Shown: positions 17,574 to 26,720, counted from the stretch's first letter. The stretch is 64,000 nt of DNA from Streptomyces sp. SAJ15 (GCF_007595705.1 NZ_NISY01000019.1:42238-106237); one strand, 5' to 3'. Numbers and translations are program-made. The notes: a model not told the origin generated them from the sequence alone.

Positions 17574-19691
17574 TCAGACGCCGGAGAGGTTCTTGATGGC
17601 CTCCAGTGCCTGGCGGGGGGAGGTGACCGCGTCGCGGCGCGCGGCGGACTTCCCGCCGCCACGGCGCGGGCCGCCGCCGCCCTTCTTGGGCGCACCGTCG
17701 TCCTCGCCGTCCTCGCCGTCGTCCGGCTTGTCGCCGAACTCGCCGGGCCGGGGCGGCTCGGTCCAGTCGAACCACAGGTCCCGCGCCTCGAGCTCGCGGA
17801 TCTCGTAGTCGGTCAGGGTGGCGATGACGTCGGGGAAGTAGTCGTCGAGGCTCTTCTTGAAGTCCATGAGCAGGGTGCGCAGGACCTCGGGCTGTTTGGC
17901 TTCGACGATCCAGCCGGCGCCGCCGGTGTTGGAGTTGGCGGGCGGCTCGGGCTCGCCGCGCATCACCCGCTCGATCCGGCCCGCCTCCTCCGGCGAGAAC
18001 GAGCGGGGGAGGGGGTCGGGGGTGTTCTCGGACGGGATCCCGAGGGCCTTGAACATCGCGCCCACCTTGCCGGGGGCGACCTTCAGGACGACCGGGATGC
18101 AGTTCTCGCGCAGGTTCTCGCACAGCAGCTGCGTGAAGCCGTCCTGCACGTAGATGGACTGGCCGGCCACCTTGATGCCGATGCCGTACTTGCGGCCCTT
18201 GACCGACACCTTCTCGGCAAGGTCCATGATCTCCGCTCCGTAGTCGCCGTGGCGGGCGGCGGAGAGGAACTCATCGAGGTAGGCGGACAGCATCCGGTAG
18301 GGGCAGCCCGGCAGTTTCGGGTCCCAGTCGTAGACGCGTCCGTCCTCCCACGGCATCTCGCCGCGGATCTCCATCAGCGCGTCCAAGGCCCGCAGGAGGC
18401 GGATCATGTAGAGCGCGCCGACGCCGTAGCGGTCGGCGTACTCGCCCAGCTTGGCGGCCTTCTCGTCCGAGGCCTCCGCCGCCAGCCACACCACGGCGCC
18501 GAACAGGGCGTCGGCCGCGACGTGCAGGCCCATCAGCTGGGTCTTGCCGCCGCCGGACGGGGCGACGAACAGGCCGTGCGCTGCGCCCCGGTCGGTGTAG
18601 ACGCGGTTGCGGGCGGGCTGGCCGTTGCCGAGGAAGCCGGTCACCCACCGGCCGTCCTTGTCCGGAGTGAGCAGCTCGCGGGTGGCGGGGAAGATCTGCG
18701 CCAGCGGGCTGGAGTCCCACAGGGAGACCAGGATCTGGTTGCCGTCGATGGTGACGAACAGCCGGCCTTCGTCGTACTTGGTCTTCAGCGCGGCCGCCAG
18801 GGCGTGCTGGTTGACGCGCGGCTCGCCCGCCTCGTCGGGGACCTGGGCGATGTAGTGGGTGACCCGGCGGGCGTGGTCGCGCACCTCCTTGACGAACTCC
18901 GAGCCGGGCACCGGGCCGCTCGCGATCCGGTCGGCCCACCACTCGTGGGCGGTGGGGGTCTTGCGGCGCCGGTCGTTCGCGTCGGGGGTGACGTGGACTT
19001 CCCGCCAGGCGGGGCCGCCCTCGCGCCCGGCCTGCCGGACGATCTCCTTGATGGTCACGTCGGTGACGTCGACGCCGAACGCGGCGGCGATGTCGTCCTC
19101 CTTGAGGCCGGAGATGGCCCGGCCGGCCTCGGAGGCGCGCAGCAGCAGCGACAGGTCGTTGGGCATGCCGTCGTGCGGGGTCGCCTTGACCACGATGGTG
19201 CGGCCGGGCATGCCGCGGTTCTCCCACAGCCAGCGGACCTGCCGGGTGAAGGAGTCGGCGCCGTCGTCCGGCTGCGCCGGGGACGGCTCGGGCTCAGCGG
19301 GCTGGAGCTGGGGGGCGGGGGCCGGGGCGGCGAGCGCGGGCCGGTGCCCGCGGCGGGTGTGCCGGGAGAACGGCATCACAAGCAGGCCGGCCGCCGCCCA
19401 CCCGGTCGCCAGGAGGGCGTCCAGGCAGTAGGGGCCGAAGCCGATCGTGTGCCGGGCGGCGACGTCGATGGCGGCCGCGGCCACGAGCGGCGACCAGCGC
19501 AGGATCTTGCGGCCCGCGCCGGGCTCGTCGCTCTTGTAGGCGAGGAACCAGCCGCCGACGCCGGCGGCGCCCGCCAGCTGCACGACGGTGTTGACGGGGC
19601 TGTCGGGGTAAAGGTTCGGGGCCGCGGCGAGGACCGGGGCGGCCAGTGTGTAGAGAGTGCGCTCCAGGGCGACGCTGCGCGGCACAGACAC
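17574..19691 (-). CDS. traB-like: FtsK/TraB-type DNA translocase (705 aa)
   Basis: The GTG at 19691 has GGAG 8 nt upstream. The N-terminal ~110 residues hold several membrane segments (TLAAPVLAA, LVAAAAIDVAA, DALLATGWAAAGLLV). A Walker A loop (PSGGGKTQ) lies at about 378-385, and a Walker B-like strand (MLSAYLDEFL) about 100 residues later. The C-terminus is Lys/Gly-rich. In Streptomyces one such hexameric ATPase moves double-stranded plasmid DNA between hyphae after binding short repeats (TRS) at the clt locus. The protein is longer than pSVH1-type TraB and has an extra ~170-residue region between membrane and motor domains. Likely the central conjugation motor. Confidence 0.8.
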   Translation of the reverse strand: MSVPRSVALERTLYTLAAPVLAAAPNLYPDSPVNTVVQLAGAAGVGGWFLAYKSDEPGAGRKILRWSPLVAAAAIDVAARHTIGFGPYCLDALLATGWAAAGLLVMPFSRHTRRGHRPALAAPAPAPQLQPAEPEPSPAQPDDGADSFTRQVRWLWENRGMPGRTIVVKATPHDGMPNDLSLLLRASEAGRAISGLKEDDIAAAFGVDVTDVTIKEIVRQAGREGGPAWREVHVTPDANDRRRKTPTAHEWWADRIASGPVPGSEFVKEVRDHARRVTHYIAQVPDEAGEPRVNQHALAAALKTKYDEGRLFVTIDGNQILVSLWDSSPLAQIFPATRELLTPDKDGRWVTGFLGNGQPARNRVYTDRGAAHGLFVAPSGGGKTQLMGLHVAADALFGAVVWLAAEASDEKAAKLGEYADRYGVGALYMIRLLRALDALMEIRGEMPWEDGRVYDWDPKLPGCPYRMLSAYLDEFLSAARHGDYGAEIMDLAEKVSVKGRKYGIGIKVAGQSIYVQDGFTQLLCENLRENCIPVVLKVAPGKVGAMFKALGIPSENTPDPLPRSFSPEEAGRIERVMRGEPEPPANSNTGGAGWIVEAKQPEVLRTLLMDFKKSLDDYFPDVIATLTDYEIRELEARDLWFDWTEPPRPGEFGDKPDDGEDGEDDGAPKKGGGGPRRGGGKSAARRDAVTSPRQALEAIKNLSGV

Positions 19692-19716
19692 GGGAAGGTC
19701 TCCTTCGGGAGATGGC

Positions 19717-19752
19717 GATGGGCGGCCCGCCGTCGGTGGCGGGCCGCCCATC
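19717..19752 (-). terminator. Perfect 15-bp-arm hairpin before the translocase gene
   Basis: Arms GATGGGCGGCCCGCC and its complement with a 6-nt loop, between the stop of the gene at 19777 and the translocase start. Confidence 0.65.
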
Positions 19753-19776
19753 AGGGGTTTCAGCGGGGTCGGGAGA

Positions 19777-20193
19777 TCAGTGGGCGAAGAAACCCGGCTT
19801 GGGGGTGCGCTCCCTGCGGCCCGAGCGGACGGTGTCCAGGCCCTCGTACAGCCGCGCGTGCGTACGCCGCGCGTCCGTGGCCAGGCCGGACACCTCCTGT
19901 GCCGTCTCGTGCAGCTTCTGGACCTCCACGGCGGCGCCGCCCAGGGCGACGGACACCTGGTTGGTCATCTCGATGAACTTGCGGTCCAGTTCGGCGTTGG
20001 CGATGTCGACGGCCAGGCCCCCCGCGCGCTGGGCGTTCTGCCGCATGCCGCGCAGCAGCGTCTCCAGCTCGTTGCTGGCCAGGTCCATCGCAGTGCCCAG
20101 CGTCTTGAGCTTCTGCTGGACGGCCTTGTACCGGTTGTCGCCGTCGGTCGTAGCGGCAGCGCCGCCGCCGGTGGTGGGTGCGAGGTCGCTCAT
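19777..20193 (-). CDS. Helical hypothetical protein (138 aa)
   Basis: Almost entirely helical: KAVQQKLKTLGTAMDLASNE, LRGMRQNAQRAGGLAVDIAN, VQKLHETAQEVSGLATDARR. The heptad spacing suggests a coiled coil. ATG at 20193. It lies between the translocase and a giant low-complexity protein, so a structural role in the transfer machinery is plausible. No enzyme motif. Confidence 0.7.
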   Translation of the reverse strand: MSDLAPTTGGGAAATTDGDNRYKAVQQKLKTLGTAMDLASNELETLLRGMRQNAQRAGGLAVDIANAELDRKFIEMTNQVSVALGGAAVEVQKLHETAQEVSGLATDARRTHARLYEGLDTVRSGRRERTPKPGFFAH

Positions 20194-20208
20194 CAGCAGA
20201 CCTCCTTC

Positions 20209-22446
20209 CTAGTCGTGGTGGGCGGCGGCGGAGGCGTGGGCCAGGCCCGCGTCGTCCATGGCCGCGATGTCCTCGCCGTAGACGCGGCCGACCGACATGG
20301 CGGCGATCCGAGCGGCCTCCGAGGCGATCTCGCACTCGGTGGCGCACCGTTCGGCGAGCTGCTTCATGCGGTCCGCGGCGTCGGCCAGGTCCGTGATCTG
20401 GTCGACGACCTCGGTGGCGATGTTGTGGTCGCCGACCAGGTCGGCGGCCATGTCCCGCAGGGCGTCGGCGACCTTGCCGAGCGCGACGGCCAGTTCCTGG
20501 GCGCGGTCCTTGTCGAGTGCGGCGGCGATCGCGATGTTCACGATCTCCATCAGGTACTCGCCGAAAGTAATGTCCGTGCGGTGCTTGGCCGCCATGCCGG
20601 CCTGGCCCGACGTGGGCCTGCTGACCTCCGATGCCACGGGGTCCTCCTGTGCGGTGGGTCGGGTGGTGCCGGGACGCTGGGTGTGGGGCTCGGGGGCCCG
20701 CGGGAGACTCGCCGCACTCGAGGTGGTGGCCCCGAAGGGGTCGGCGGGGTCGTCGACGATGACCGCGTCCGGGATGTCCTCCTCAGCCGCTTCGGGCTTG
20801 GGGGAGCGGGGCGGGCCATCGGGACGGTCCACCGTGACGTTGAGGTCCTCGGGCCGGAGCCTGGAGGGTTCCTCCGGCTCGAGCGGGTCGGTGTCCTCAC
20901 CGGCCTTGGCGAAGAAGTCCTTCAGCTTCTCCTTGAAGGAGCGGCTGTCGGTGCTGTCGTCCGTGTCCGGCGGGTCCTTGACGTCGTCGGGCTTGGAGCC
21001 GTCTGCCGTGTCGGTGCCGTCCTTCGGGTCCGTGTCACCGGAGCCGTCAGAGGGCTTCTCGCCGGTCTTCTTGCCGTCGTCCGGCTCCTTGGTCGCGGAG
21101 GCGTCCTTCGTGCCGTCAGCGCCCGTTTCAGGGCCGTCCTTGGGCATCTTCTTGGTGGTGGCCTCGGAGTCCTTGGCCTTGCCGTCGTCCTTCGCGGCCT
21201 TGTCCTTCTCGGCTGCGCGACGCTTGTCCCAGCGGCGCTGCGCTTCCTCCGCCACGGCCGCACCGAGGGTGGTGCGGTCGTCGGCGGCCTTAGCGGCCTC
21301 CCGCTTCGCCTTCCTCGCGGCCTTCCGCTCGGCTTTCGCCCGGCGGCGTTCCTCCCGCGCCGCCTGCTGGTTGGCGCGGTCCTGGTCGCGGTCCTTGCTG
21401 CGGTCGGCCAGGTTGGCGGCCTGGTCGGCGCTGCGCCGCTGCTGCCGGGCGGCCTGGCGGGCAGCGGCGCGCTCCTGGCGGCCGCGGGCCCGTTCGGCCC
21501 GGGAGCTGGGGGCCGGCGAGTTCTGTGTCCTGCCGCCGTCACCCTTCGAACCGCCCTTGCCGCCCCCGGAGCCGCCCGAGCCGTTCTTGCCGCCGGAGCC
21601 GCTCGAACTTCCCTTGCCGGAACCGGACTTGCCGGAACCTCCAGAGCCGTTCTGACGGCCCCTGGAGCCCCCGGACGACTCATTGCCCTTGGAAGGGCCC
21701 CCACGGCCGCCAGCGGAGCGATCAGAGCCCTTCCCGGTGCCCTTGGGAGAGTTGCCGCTCCCGGAGCCGCGACCGGTACCGCCGGACCCGTTCGCTCCCG
21801 AGCCCCGGCCGCCGCCGGTGCCGCCCCGGCCTGAACCGCCGGAGCTGCCGCCGCCTCCGCGAGAGCCGCCCCCGCCGCCGGCCTTCGAACGGCCTCCCTT
21901 GTCGGCACCCATGCCGGAGCTCGAGGACCGCGCCGCGTCGGCCTTGCCGCGCGCCGCCGCCTTGTCGGCCTTCGCCTTCATCTGCGCGGCGTGGAGCTTG
22001 GCGTTCTGCTCCATCATCGCGGTTTCCTGGGCGGTGCGGGCCTCGATGAGCGCGGCTTTACGCGCTATCTCCGCCTCCCGGAACGGCGCTTCCCCGGCAT
22101 GCCGCTCACGCGCTACCTCCAGCCGGTATTCCAGCCAGTCACCGAGCCTGTCGGCGAGAGAACGAGGCTGGACGTATTCGCCTTCCTCGTATTCTCCGTC
22201 GTCAGGATCAGGCGCGTCGGGCATTCCCGTTTCCCGCAAAGCGGTTTCCGGGGAAATAGGCCCACGAATGGGCGGGAGTTCCATTGTCGTCTCCGCCGGG
22301 GACTCCGGCGGAACAACGCCGCCAAAGTCACTGTCGGGCGGTTCAGAATAAAAGAGGTCCCCGCCGTCGGGAGCGTCCGGCATTCCGCCGGAATCACTGC
22401 CCCGGGTGGGGAGGCTGATCACGTTGCTGTCAGTGTCGTCGGACAC
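20209..22446 (-). CDS. Large low-complexity protein of the transfer cluster (745 aa)
   Basis: GTG at 22446 with an AGGAGGAGG ribosome site. Order of regions: acidic N-terminus (about 1-90), a charged helical stretch (95-165), a Gly/Ser/Lys-rich segment of roughly 150 residues built of GGS/GSG-like units (about 170-320), an Arg/Lys-rich coiled part, an Asp/Lys/Pro-rich segment, then a folded C-terminal helical domain of about 125 residues (EYLMEIVNIAIAAALDKDR, VDQITDLADAADRMKQLAE). No membrane helix. The ends look like folded modules joined by a long disordered arm. Unknown family. Confidence 0.7.
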   Translation of the reverse strand: MSDDTDSNVISLPTRGSDSGGMPDAPDGGDLFYSEPPDSDFGGVVPPESPAETTMELPPIRGPISPETALRETGMPDAPDPDDGEYEEGEYVQPRSLADRLGDWLEYRLEVARERHAGEAPFREAEIARKAALIEARTAQETAMMEQNAKLHAAQMKAKADKAAARGKADAARSSSSGMGADKGGRSKAGGGGGSRGGGGSSGGSGRGGTGGGRGSGANGSGGTGRGSGSGNSPKGTGKGSDRSAGGRGGPSKGNESSGGSRGRQNGSGGSGKSGSGKGSSSGSGGKNGSGGSGGGKGGSKGDGGRTQNSPAPSSRAERARGRQERAAARQAARQQRRSADQAANLADRSKDRDQDRANQQAAREERRRAKAERKAARKAKREAAKAADDRTTLGAAVAEEAQRRWDKRRAAEKDKAAKDDGKAKDSEATTKKMPKDGPETGADGTKDASATKEPDDGKKTGEKPSDGSGDTDPKDGTDTADGSKPDDVKDPPDTDDSTDSRSFKEKLKDFFAKAGEDTDPLEPEEPSRLRPEDLNVTVDRPDGPPRSPKPEAAEEDIPDAVIVDDPADPFGATTSSAASLPRAPEPHTQRPGTTRPTAQEDPVASEVSRPTSGQAGMAAKHRTDITFGEYLMEIVNIAIAAALDKDRAQELAVALGKVADALRDMAADLVGDHNIATEVVDQITDLADAADRMKQLAERCATECEIASEAARIAAMSVGRVYGEDIAAMDDAGLAHASAAAHHD

Positions 22447-22479
22447 GCGACCCCTCCTCCTGGGCTTGACAGTCGGCAC

Positions 22480-22537
22480 CGGCCTCGCGTACGCGCGTGC
22501 GCGGCACGCGCGGCACGCGTCACGCGCGGCACGCGTT
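22480..22537. repeat. Short tandem GCGCGGCACGCG-type repeats
   Basis: Upstream of the 745-aa gene lies an alternation of CGCGGCACG units (three near-identical copies) and ACGCG words. It could be a protein-binding cluster or a simple-sequence tract. Confidence 0.5.
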
Positions 22538-22545
22538 GGGATCGC

Positions 22546-22582
22546 CGAAGGGCCGCCCCCGGGAGTCGGAGGCGGCCCTTCG
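22546..22582 (-). terminator. Hairpin after the 22599 gene
   Basis: Perfect 12-bp arms CGAAGGGCCGCC / GGCGGCCCTTCG around a 13-nt loop, just past the stop of the minus-strand gene at 22599. Confidence 0.65.
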
Positions 22583-22598
22583 TGCGGGGCGCGGGGAG

Positions 22599-22835
22599 CT
22601 AGCCGTTGTGACGGCCGTAGACGTTGTGCAGGGCGAGCGCGACCTCGCGGATGAAGTCCGTGTTCCCGTCGCGGTAAGCCTGCGTGCCTCGGATATTCAC
22701 GAGCCGAAGCCAATAGTAGAAGGTGCCGAGGTCATTTCCGTGCTGAGCGATCAGATCCTGCTTGATTTTGCGCTCGTGCTCCGCACGGTTGAATGCTTTC
22801 CGCTCTGCTTTCGTGAGCGGTCGACCTGCACTCAC
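22599..22835 (-). CDS. Small basic conserved protein (78 aa)
   Basis: A GTG start at 22835 overlaps the stop of the upstream gene (GTGA). The product is basic and helical (LTKAERKAFNRAEHERKIKQ) with a GTFYYWLRLVNIRGTQAY core. Its codons are less G+C-rich than those of its neighbours. Function unknown; probably a partner of the adjacent 163-aa protein. Confidence 0.7.
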   Translation of the reverse strand: MSAGRPLTKAERKAFNRAEHERKIKQDLIAQHGNDLGTFYYWLRLVNIRGTQAYRDGNTDFIREVALALHNVYGRHNG

Positions 22836-23323
22836 GCCGACTCCCTGCGGTCCAGGTTGTAAATCGACGTGGGACCACCATAGCCCATATTCGGGCTCTG
22901 CACACCCGGCCGCCCCGGGCTTTCCGGGGCGGCCTGGAGCGGCGGGTTGTTCTTACGCGCCTTGATCTGCGCCTTTTCCTTTCGGTTTTTCCTGACCTCC
23001 TTCACCTTTTCGTCGTGGGCGTGGCGCTTGTGGGCGCTCTTTTCCAGTCCCGAACTAATGCTCTTGAGATTCTTGAGAATATCGTTCAGGGACTTTTCCA
23101 CCGGGAAGGAACGCAGGAAAGCCTGGCCCATCTTGTCGCCCTCCACGCGGGTCCCGCGGCAGTGCACGCGGGTCTCACGCTGGAGGATCTCCAGCTTGGC
23201 CTGCATGTCCAGCACGACCCTGTTGAAGTCCGCAAGGTAGTGCGCGTAGGCGGCGGGGTTCTGCGCGATCTCGCGCAGCGCCGCGTTCGGGTCGTCGAAG
23301 AAGGGCTTGTCTTCGGTGCTCAC
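22832..23323 (-). CDS. Helical hypothetical protein (163 aa)
   Basis: GTG at 23323 preceded by GGAGG. Helices include DPNAALREIAQNPAAYAHYL and VVLDMQAKLEILQRETRVHC, with a strongly basic stretch KEVRKNRKEKAQIKARKN. Coupled by a 4-bp overlap to the next small gene. Recalls relaxosome or nucleoid accessory proteins, but no motif proves this. Confidence 0.7.
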   Translation of the reverse strand: MSTEDKPFFDDPNAALREIAQNPAAYAHYLADFNRVVLDMQAKLEILQRETRVHCRGTRVEGDKMGQAFLRSFPVEKSLNDILKNLKSISSGLEKSAHKRHAHDEKVKEVRKNRKEKAQIKARKNNPPLQAAPESPGRPGVQSPNMGYGGPTSIYNLDRRESA

Positions 23324-23472
23324 GGGGTCCTCCGTGGGGTCGGATCTGCGTACGTGGGGGCTGGTGGTGCTCGTGCGGGCCTGACCCGCCGTACCCGCTC
23401 GGGGGTGCGGATGCGGTTGAACTCGCCTGCCGGCCGTGGCCGTCACCGGTCCGCGCTATGTGAGCGAGGCGC

Positions 23473-24315
23473 GGTCCGGTGGCGACCATGAGCGGCAGGG
23501 CGTCGTGCGGGCGGTCCGGTCAGCGGACCGTGTGCTGCTTCAAGGCCACGGCGATCTGTCCAGCGCGGTCCGTGGCGATGGAGCCGCCCTCGGCCCGGAC
23601 CGCCTTGGCGATGTTGGTCCGGTTCAGCGACTCGTTCGCGGTCCGGAGCCGGTCCAGCGCGGTCCGCTCCAGGTCCGTGAGCGTGATGACCATGCGGTCC
23701 GGACCGCCGTCCCCGCCACGGTCCGGACCGGAGACGCCTTCCGGGGCTTCCTGGTCGGCCGGTCCGGTGCGGTCCGGCTCCTGCAGCCCGGGGGCGACGT
23801 CGGCGGTCCGGACCGTCACCACCCGGCTGGGCGCCGGGCTCTGGGCGGCGGGCACGGTCCGGGACCCACGGTCCGGACCGGAGCCGGTCCGCAGGTCAGC
23901 CCGGTGCGGACCGGCCGGACCGGCCTCCAGGGCGAGCGCCGGTCCGCCGGTCCGGTCCGTGGCCCCTGCGGTCCGGACCGAACCGTGGACCGCGTTCCGG
24001 TCGGCCGGACCGGACAGGACCGCGTACCCGCCGTGCTGGACCGGGCGGACCGCAGCGGGGCTTTCCAGCGGTCCGTTCCGGTCCGTGCGGGTCAGGGTGA
24101 GCACGGTGGGGATGACTGCCGGTCCGTGGTCGTCGGCCCCGACCCGGGGGACGACGACCCGGTGCAGGGCCAGACCGGTCCGGACCGCCTTGCGGTCCGC
24201 GAGCTCCGCGCCCGCTGCGGTCCAGGCCCGGTCCAGCGTGGTCAAACGCGGGTCGGTGATCGCCAGCGACCAGGCGGTGAAGGAGTGGACCGGGTACCGG
24301 AACCAGCGGACCGCC
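23473..24315. repeat. Dense GGTCCG/CGGACC cluster with six CGGTCCGGACCG palindromes
   Basis: By hand I count about 37 copies of GGTCCG or its complement in ~845 bp; one or two are expected at this base composition. Six are the 12-bp palindrome CGGTCCGGACCG, starting at 23695, 23719, 23804, 23869, 23969 and 24176. They fall in two different codon frames (GPDR and VRT), and two hexamers lie past the stop codon, so the word is kept at DNA level. A candidate binding array, for example for the translocase (clt/TRS-like). Confidence 0.75.
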
Positions 24316-26090
24316 CCGATCGACGGGCGGGCCTTGGCGACCTTGCCGTCCTCACGGAGCTTGCGGCGGTGGATCAGCGAGGCATACAGCTCCCACAGCA
24401 CCATGCCCACGATGCTCATGGCGGCGAACGCCACCGCCTTCGGGGTGAAGTGCCAGTAGGTGATCTGCTCCGTCCAGATCTCCTTCTTCGCGTCCCAGAC
24501 CCGGCTCCCGGCCACCGGCTGCCCGGAGGCGTGCCAGAAGTTCATGACCGCCGCCCCGAGAGCGAAGATCCAGGTGGAGACCCGGTAGAGGGTTCCAGCG
24601 TCGCCGCTCTGGCGGGCCTGGTGGTACATCCAGCCCACGAACGCCGTCGACAGCTCCCAGGCGGCGGCGAACAGGATCGTGAACGGGACGACCCAGCCGA
24701 GGATGTCCTCGGCGAACCCCGCCTGGCCCGTCCACGCCACGGCCATCGGGGCGGTGATCGGACCGATCACCATCAACCGCTCCGCGTTGACCTTCACGAA
24801 CTGCTTCACGCGGTCGGTCACGGCCGGCTTCCCGGCGCGGGAGGAGGCCCGCAGCTCACGGGCCTTGGCCCTGCGGGCCTCCTTCGCGTCCCTGCGCTCC
24901 CCTTTGGCCTGGAGCTTGAGGCGCTTGCGTTCCAGTGCCCGCTCGGTGCGGTCGGTGGCGCGCTTCATCCGGGCGGCGGCTTCGGCCACCATGTCGTCGG
25001 CGGCCTTCAGCGTGACCTCCGCGTCCGCTTCCCGCAGCCGGGCCTGTGTCAGGGCCTGCTCGGCTTCCTTGAGCTGCGCGTCCCGTTTGGTGCGAGCCGC
25101 GACCAGGATGCGGTCGGCTTCCTCGCGGGCGGTGCGGGTCAGCCGCTCGGCGTCCTCGGTCGCCGTCGCCCGCAGCCGACCGATGTCCTCCTGGGCGAGC
25201 GCGCGCGTACGCGCCGCATCCGCGCGGGACGCCTCCCGCTCGCGAGCGGCATCCTCACGCAACTCGGCGGCAACCTTCTCCGCTTCGGTGCGCACCTGCA
25301 CTGCCTGGGCGTCCGCGCTCTCGCGCAGCCGGTCGGCCTCGCCTCGCGCCCGCTGAAGGAGCTGTTCGGCGTCGGTGGTGGCGCGGGTGCGGGTCTCCGT
25401 TGCGGTGCGCTCCGCGCCGGCCAGCAGCTCGGTTCGCTTCGCCTCCGCGTCGGCGAGGGCCTTCGCTGCGGCCTGAGCGGCCTCGGTGCGGACCTGCTCC
25501 GCCTGGGCGGCCGCCGTGGTGGCGACCTCCTGCGCCTGGTCGCGCGCGTCGGCGAGCAGCTGCTCGGCAGCCGCCTTGGCGTCAGCGAGGACCTGGTCGG
25601 CCTCGCCAGCCGCCGTCGCCGTGACGGTGTCGGCCTCCGCGCGAGCGTCGGCGAGCAGCTGCTCCGCCGTCGCTTCGGCAGCGGCGCGGACCTGCTCCGC
25701 GTCGGCGGCCGCGGCGGCCGCGGCCTCCGTGCGGACCCGGTCGGCGTCCGTCGCGGCGACGGCCAGGAGGCGGGACTGCTCCGCGGTGGCGGCCTCGGTG
25801 ATCGAGGCGGCCTCGGTACGCGCGCCGTCCAGCAGCTCGGTAGCGAGCACCTGGCCCTCGGCGAGGATCCGCGCGACGTCGTCGGCGGCCTGGTCCCGGA
25901 GGTCGGCGGCGCGGTCGGCGGCATCGGCTAGGACCGGGTCCGCCTCCGGGAAGACCAGCGGCACCGTCTCCTCGGGAGCGGCGGCCTGGGCGGGAACGGG
26001 GGCCGGCGTCGCCGGTGCCTTGGCGCGCCCGTTGCGGGGCTTCGGGTTCGCCGCGGGGCGCCGGCGGCGGGTGGCGGGCTTGGTGGCCAC
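23520..26090 (-). CDS. Giant coiled-coil plus membrane protein, DUF2637-like (856 aa)
   Basis: GTG at 26090. A basic start (RRRRPAANPKPRNGRAK) leads to about 330 residues of Ala/Glu/Arg coiled coil with repeating 'AEQLLADARAEAD' units. A membrane domain with about four helices follows (ITAPMAVAWTGQAGF, GWVVPFTILFAAAWELSTAF, VSTWIFALGAAVMNFWHA, AVAFAAMSIVGMVLWELYAS), resembling the plasmid DUF2637 type. The last ~230 residues are soluble and largely encoded by the CGGTCCG-rich DNA, ending in a helical TDLERTALDRLRTANESLNR module that could bind DNA. Probably a membrane scaffold of the transfer apparatus. Confidence 0.7.
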   Translation of the reverse strand: MATKPATRRRRPAANPKPRNGRAKAPATPAPVPAQAAAPEETVPLVFPEADPVLADAADRAADLRDQAADDVARILAEGQVLATELLDGARTEAASITEAATAEQSRLLAVAATDADRVRTEAAAAAAADAEQVRAAAEATAEQLLADARAEADTVTATAAGEADQVLADAKAAAEQLLADARDQAQEVATTAAAQAEQVRTEAAQAAAKALADAEAKRTELLAGAERTATETRTRATTDAEQLLQRARGEADRLRESADAQAVQVRTEAEKVAAELREDAAREREASRADAARTRALAQEDIGRLRATATEDAERLTRTAREEADRILVAARTKRDAQLKEAEQALTQARLREADAEVTLKAADDMVAEAAARMKRATDRTERALERKRLKLQAKGERRDAKEARRAKARELRASSRAGKPAVTDRVKQFVKVNAERLMVIGPITAPMAVAWTGQAGFAEDILGWVVPFTILFAAAWELSTAFVGWMYHQARQSGDAGTLYRVSTWIFALGAAVMNFWHASGQPVAGSRVWDAKKEIWTEQITYWHFTPKAVAFAAMSIVGMVLWELYASLIHRRKLREDGKVAKARPSIGAVRWFRYPVHSFTAWSLAITDPRLTTLDRAWTAAGAELADRKAVRTGLALHRVVVPRVGADDHGPAVIPTVLTLTRTDRNGPLESPAAVRPVQHGGYAVLSGPADRNAVHGSVRTAGATDRTGGPALALEAGPAGPHRADLRTGSGPDRGSRTVPAAQSPAPSRVVTVRTADVAPGLQEPDRTGPADQEAPEGVSGPDRGGDGGPDRMVITLTDLERTALDRLRTANESLNRTNIAKAVRAEGGSIATDRAGQIAVALKQHTVR

Positions 26091-26165
26091 GGAATGTCCT
26101 CTCTCTTCCGGGCGCCTCCGAGAAGGGGCACCGTGGATCTGCGGCGGTGGGTAGGCTCGTGACCA

Positions 26166-26212
26166 GGCCCTCCGGGGCCCCGGCAGCTTGAATGCCGGGG
26201 ACCCGGAGGGCC
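26166..26212 (-). terminator. Very stable 20-bp-arm hairpin
   Basis: Arms 26166-26185 and 26193-26212 (GGCCCTCCGGG...CCCCGGCA type) pair with a single mismatch. It lies between the gene ending at 26228 and the 856-aa gene. Confidence 0.65.
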
Positions 26213-26227
26213 GTTGTGCTGGGGTGG

Positions 26228-26599
26228 TCAGCGCCGGGTGGGCAGCGCGGCAGCGTCCGGTAGGAGGTGCTGGCGCAGCCAGGCGACGGCGGCCGGGGTC
26301 ATCGCCCCGGTGTCCGGCTCGCTGAGCGGCGCGGTGTCGATGTCGTGCATCGCGTCCGTCGCCGGGAGCGGCCGCATGTAGTCGGGGTCGATCCCGGCGC
26401 GGGCCCGGTTGCCGCTCAGCTCGGTCAGGTCGTAGAGGACCTTGCGGGTGTCGGCGTGCGTCCAGGACCGCTCCACCCGGCCGACGAAGGTGTGGCCGGG
26501 GAGCCCGAGCCAGAACCGTTCGACGTCGCGGAACAGGACGATGTCGCCCTTGGTGTAGGTGACCTTGGGGCGGGTGGCCTGCGTCTGGGGCTGGGTCAC
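26228..26599 (-). CDS. Conserved hypothetical protein (123 aa)
   Basis: ATG at 26599. The N-terminal half looks like a small beta-barrel (VTYTKGDIVLFRDVERFWLG, HTFVGRVERSWTHADTRKVL), followed by DYMRPLPATDAM and a C-terminal helix. No catalytic motif. Typical of accessory genes in Streptomyces transfer regions. Confidence 0.7.
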   Translation of the reverse strand: MTQPQTQATRPKVTYTKGDIVLFRDVERFWLGLPGHTFVGRVERSWTHADTRKVLYDLTELSGNRARAGIDPDYMRPLPATDAMHDIDTAPLSEPDTGAMTPAAVAWLRQHLLPDAAALPTRR

Positions 26600-26720
26600 G
26601 TGCTCTCCTCACATCGCGTACACCGGCCCGAAGGCCGGCGGGTCCGGACTGCCCGGCTCCCAGTCACCGCCCGACCCGGCCGCCGGAGTCGGCGGTCGGT
26701 GCGGGCGGATCAGGCAGCCA

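Noticed and set aside
17496..21834. Plus-strand frames of 826 and 725 aa
   Set aside because: Antisense to the translocase and the 745-aa protein; Gly/Val/Arg-rich shadows.
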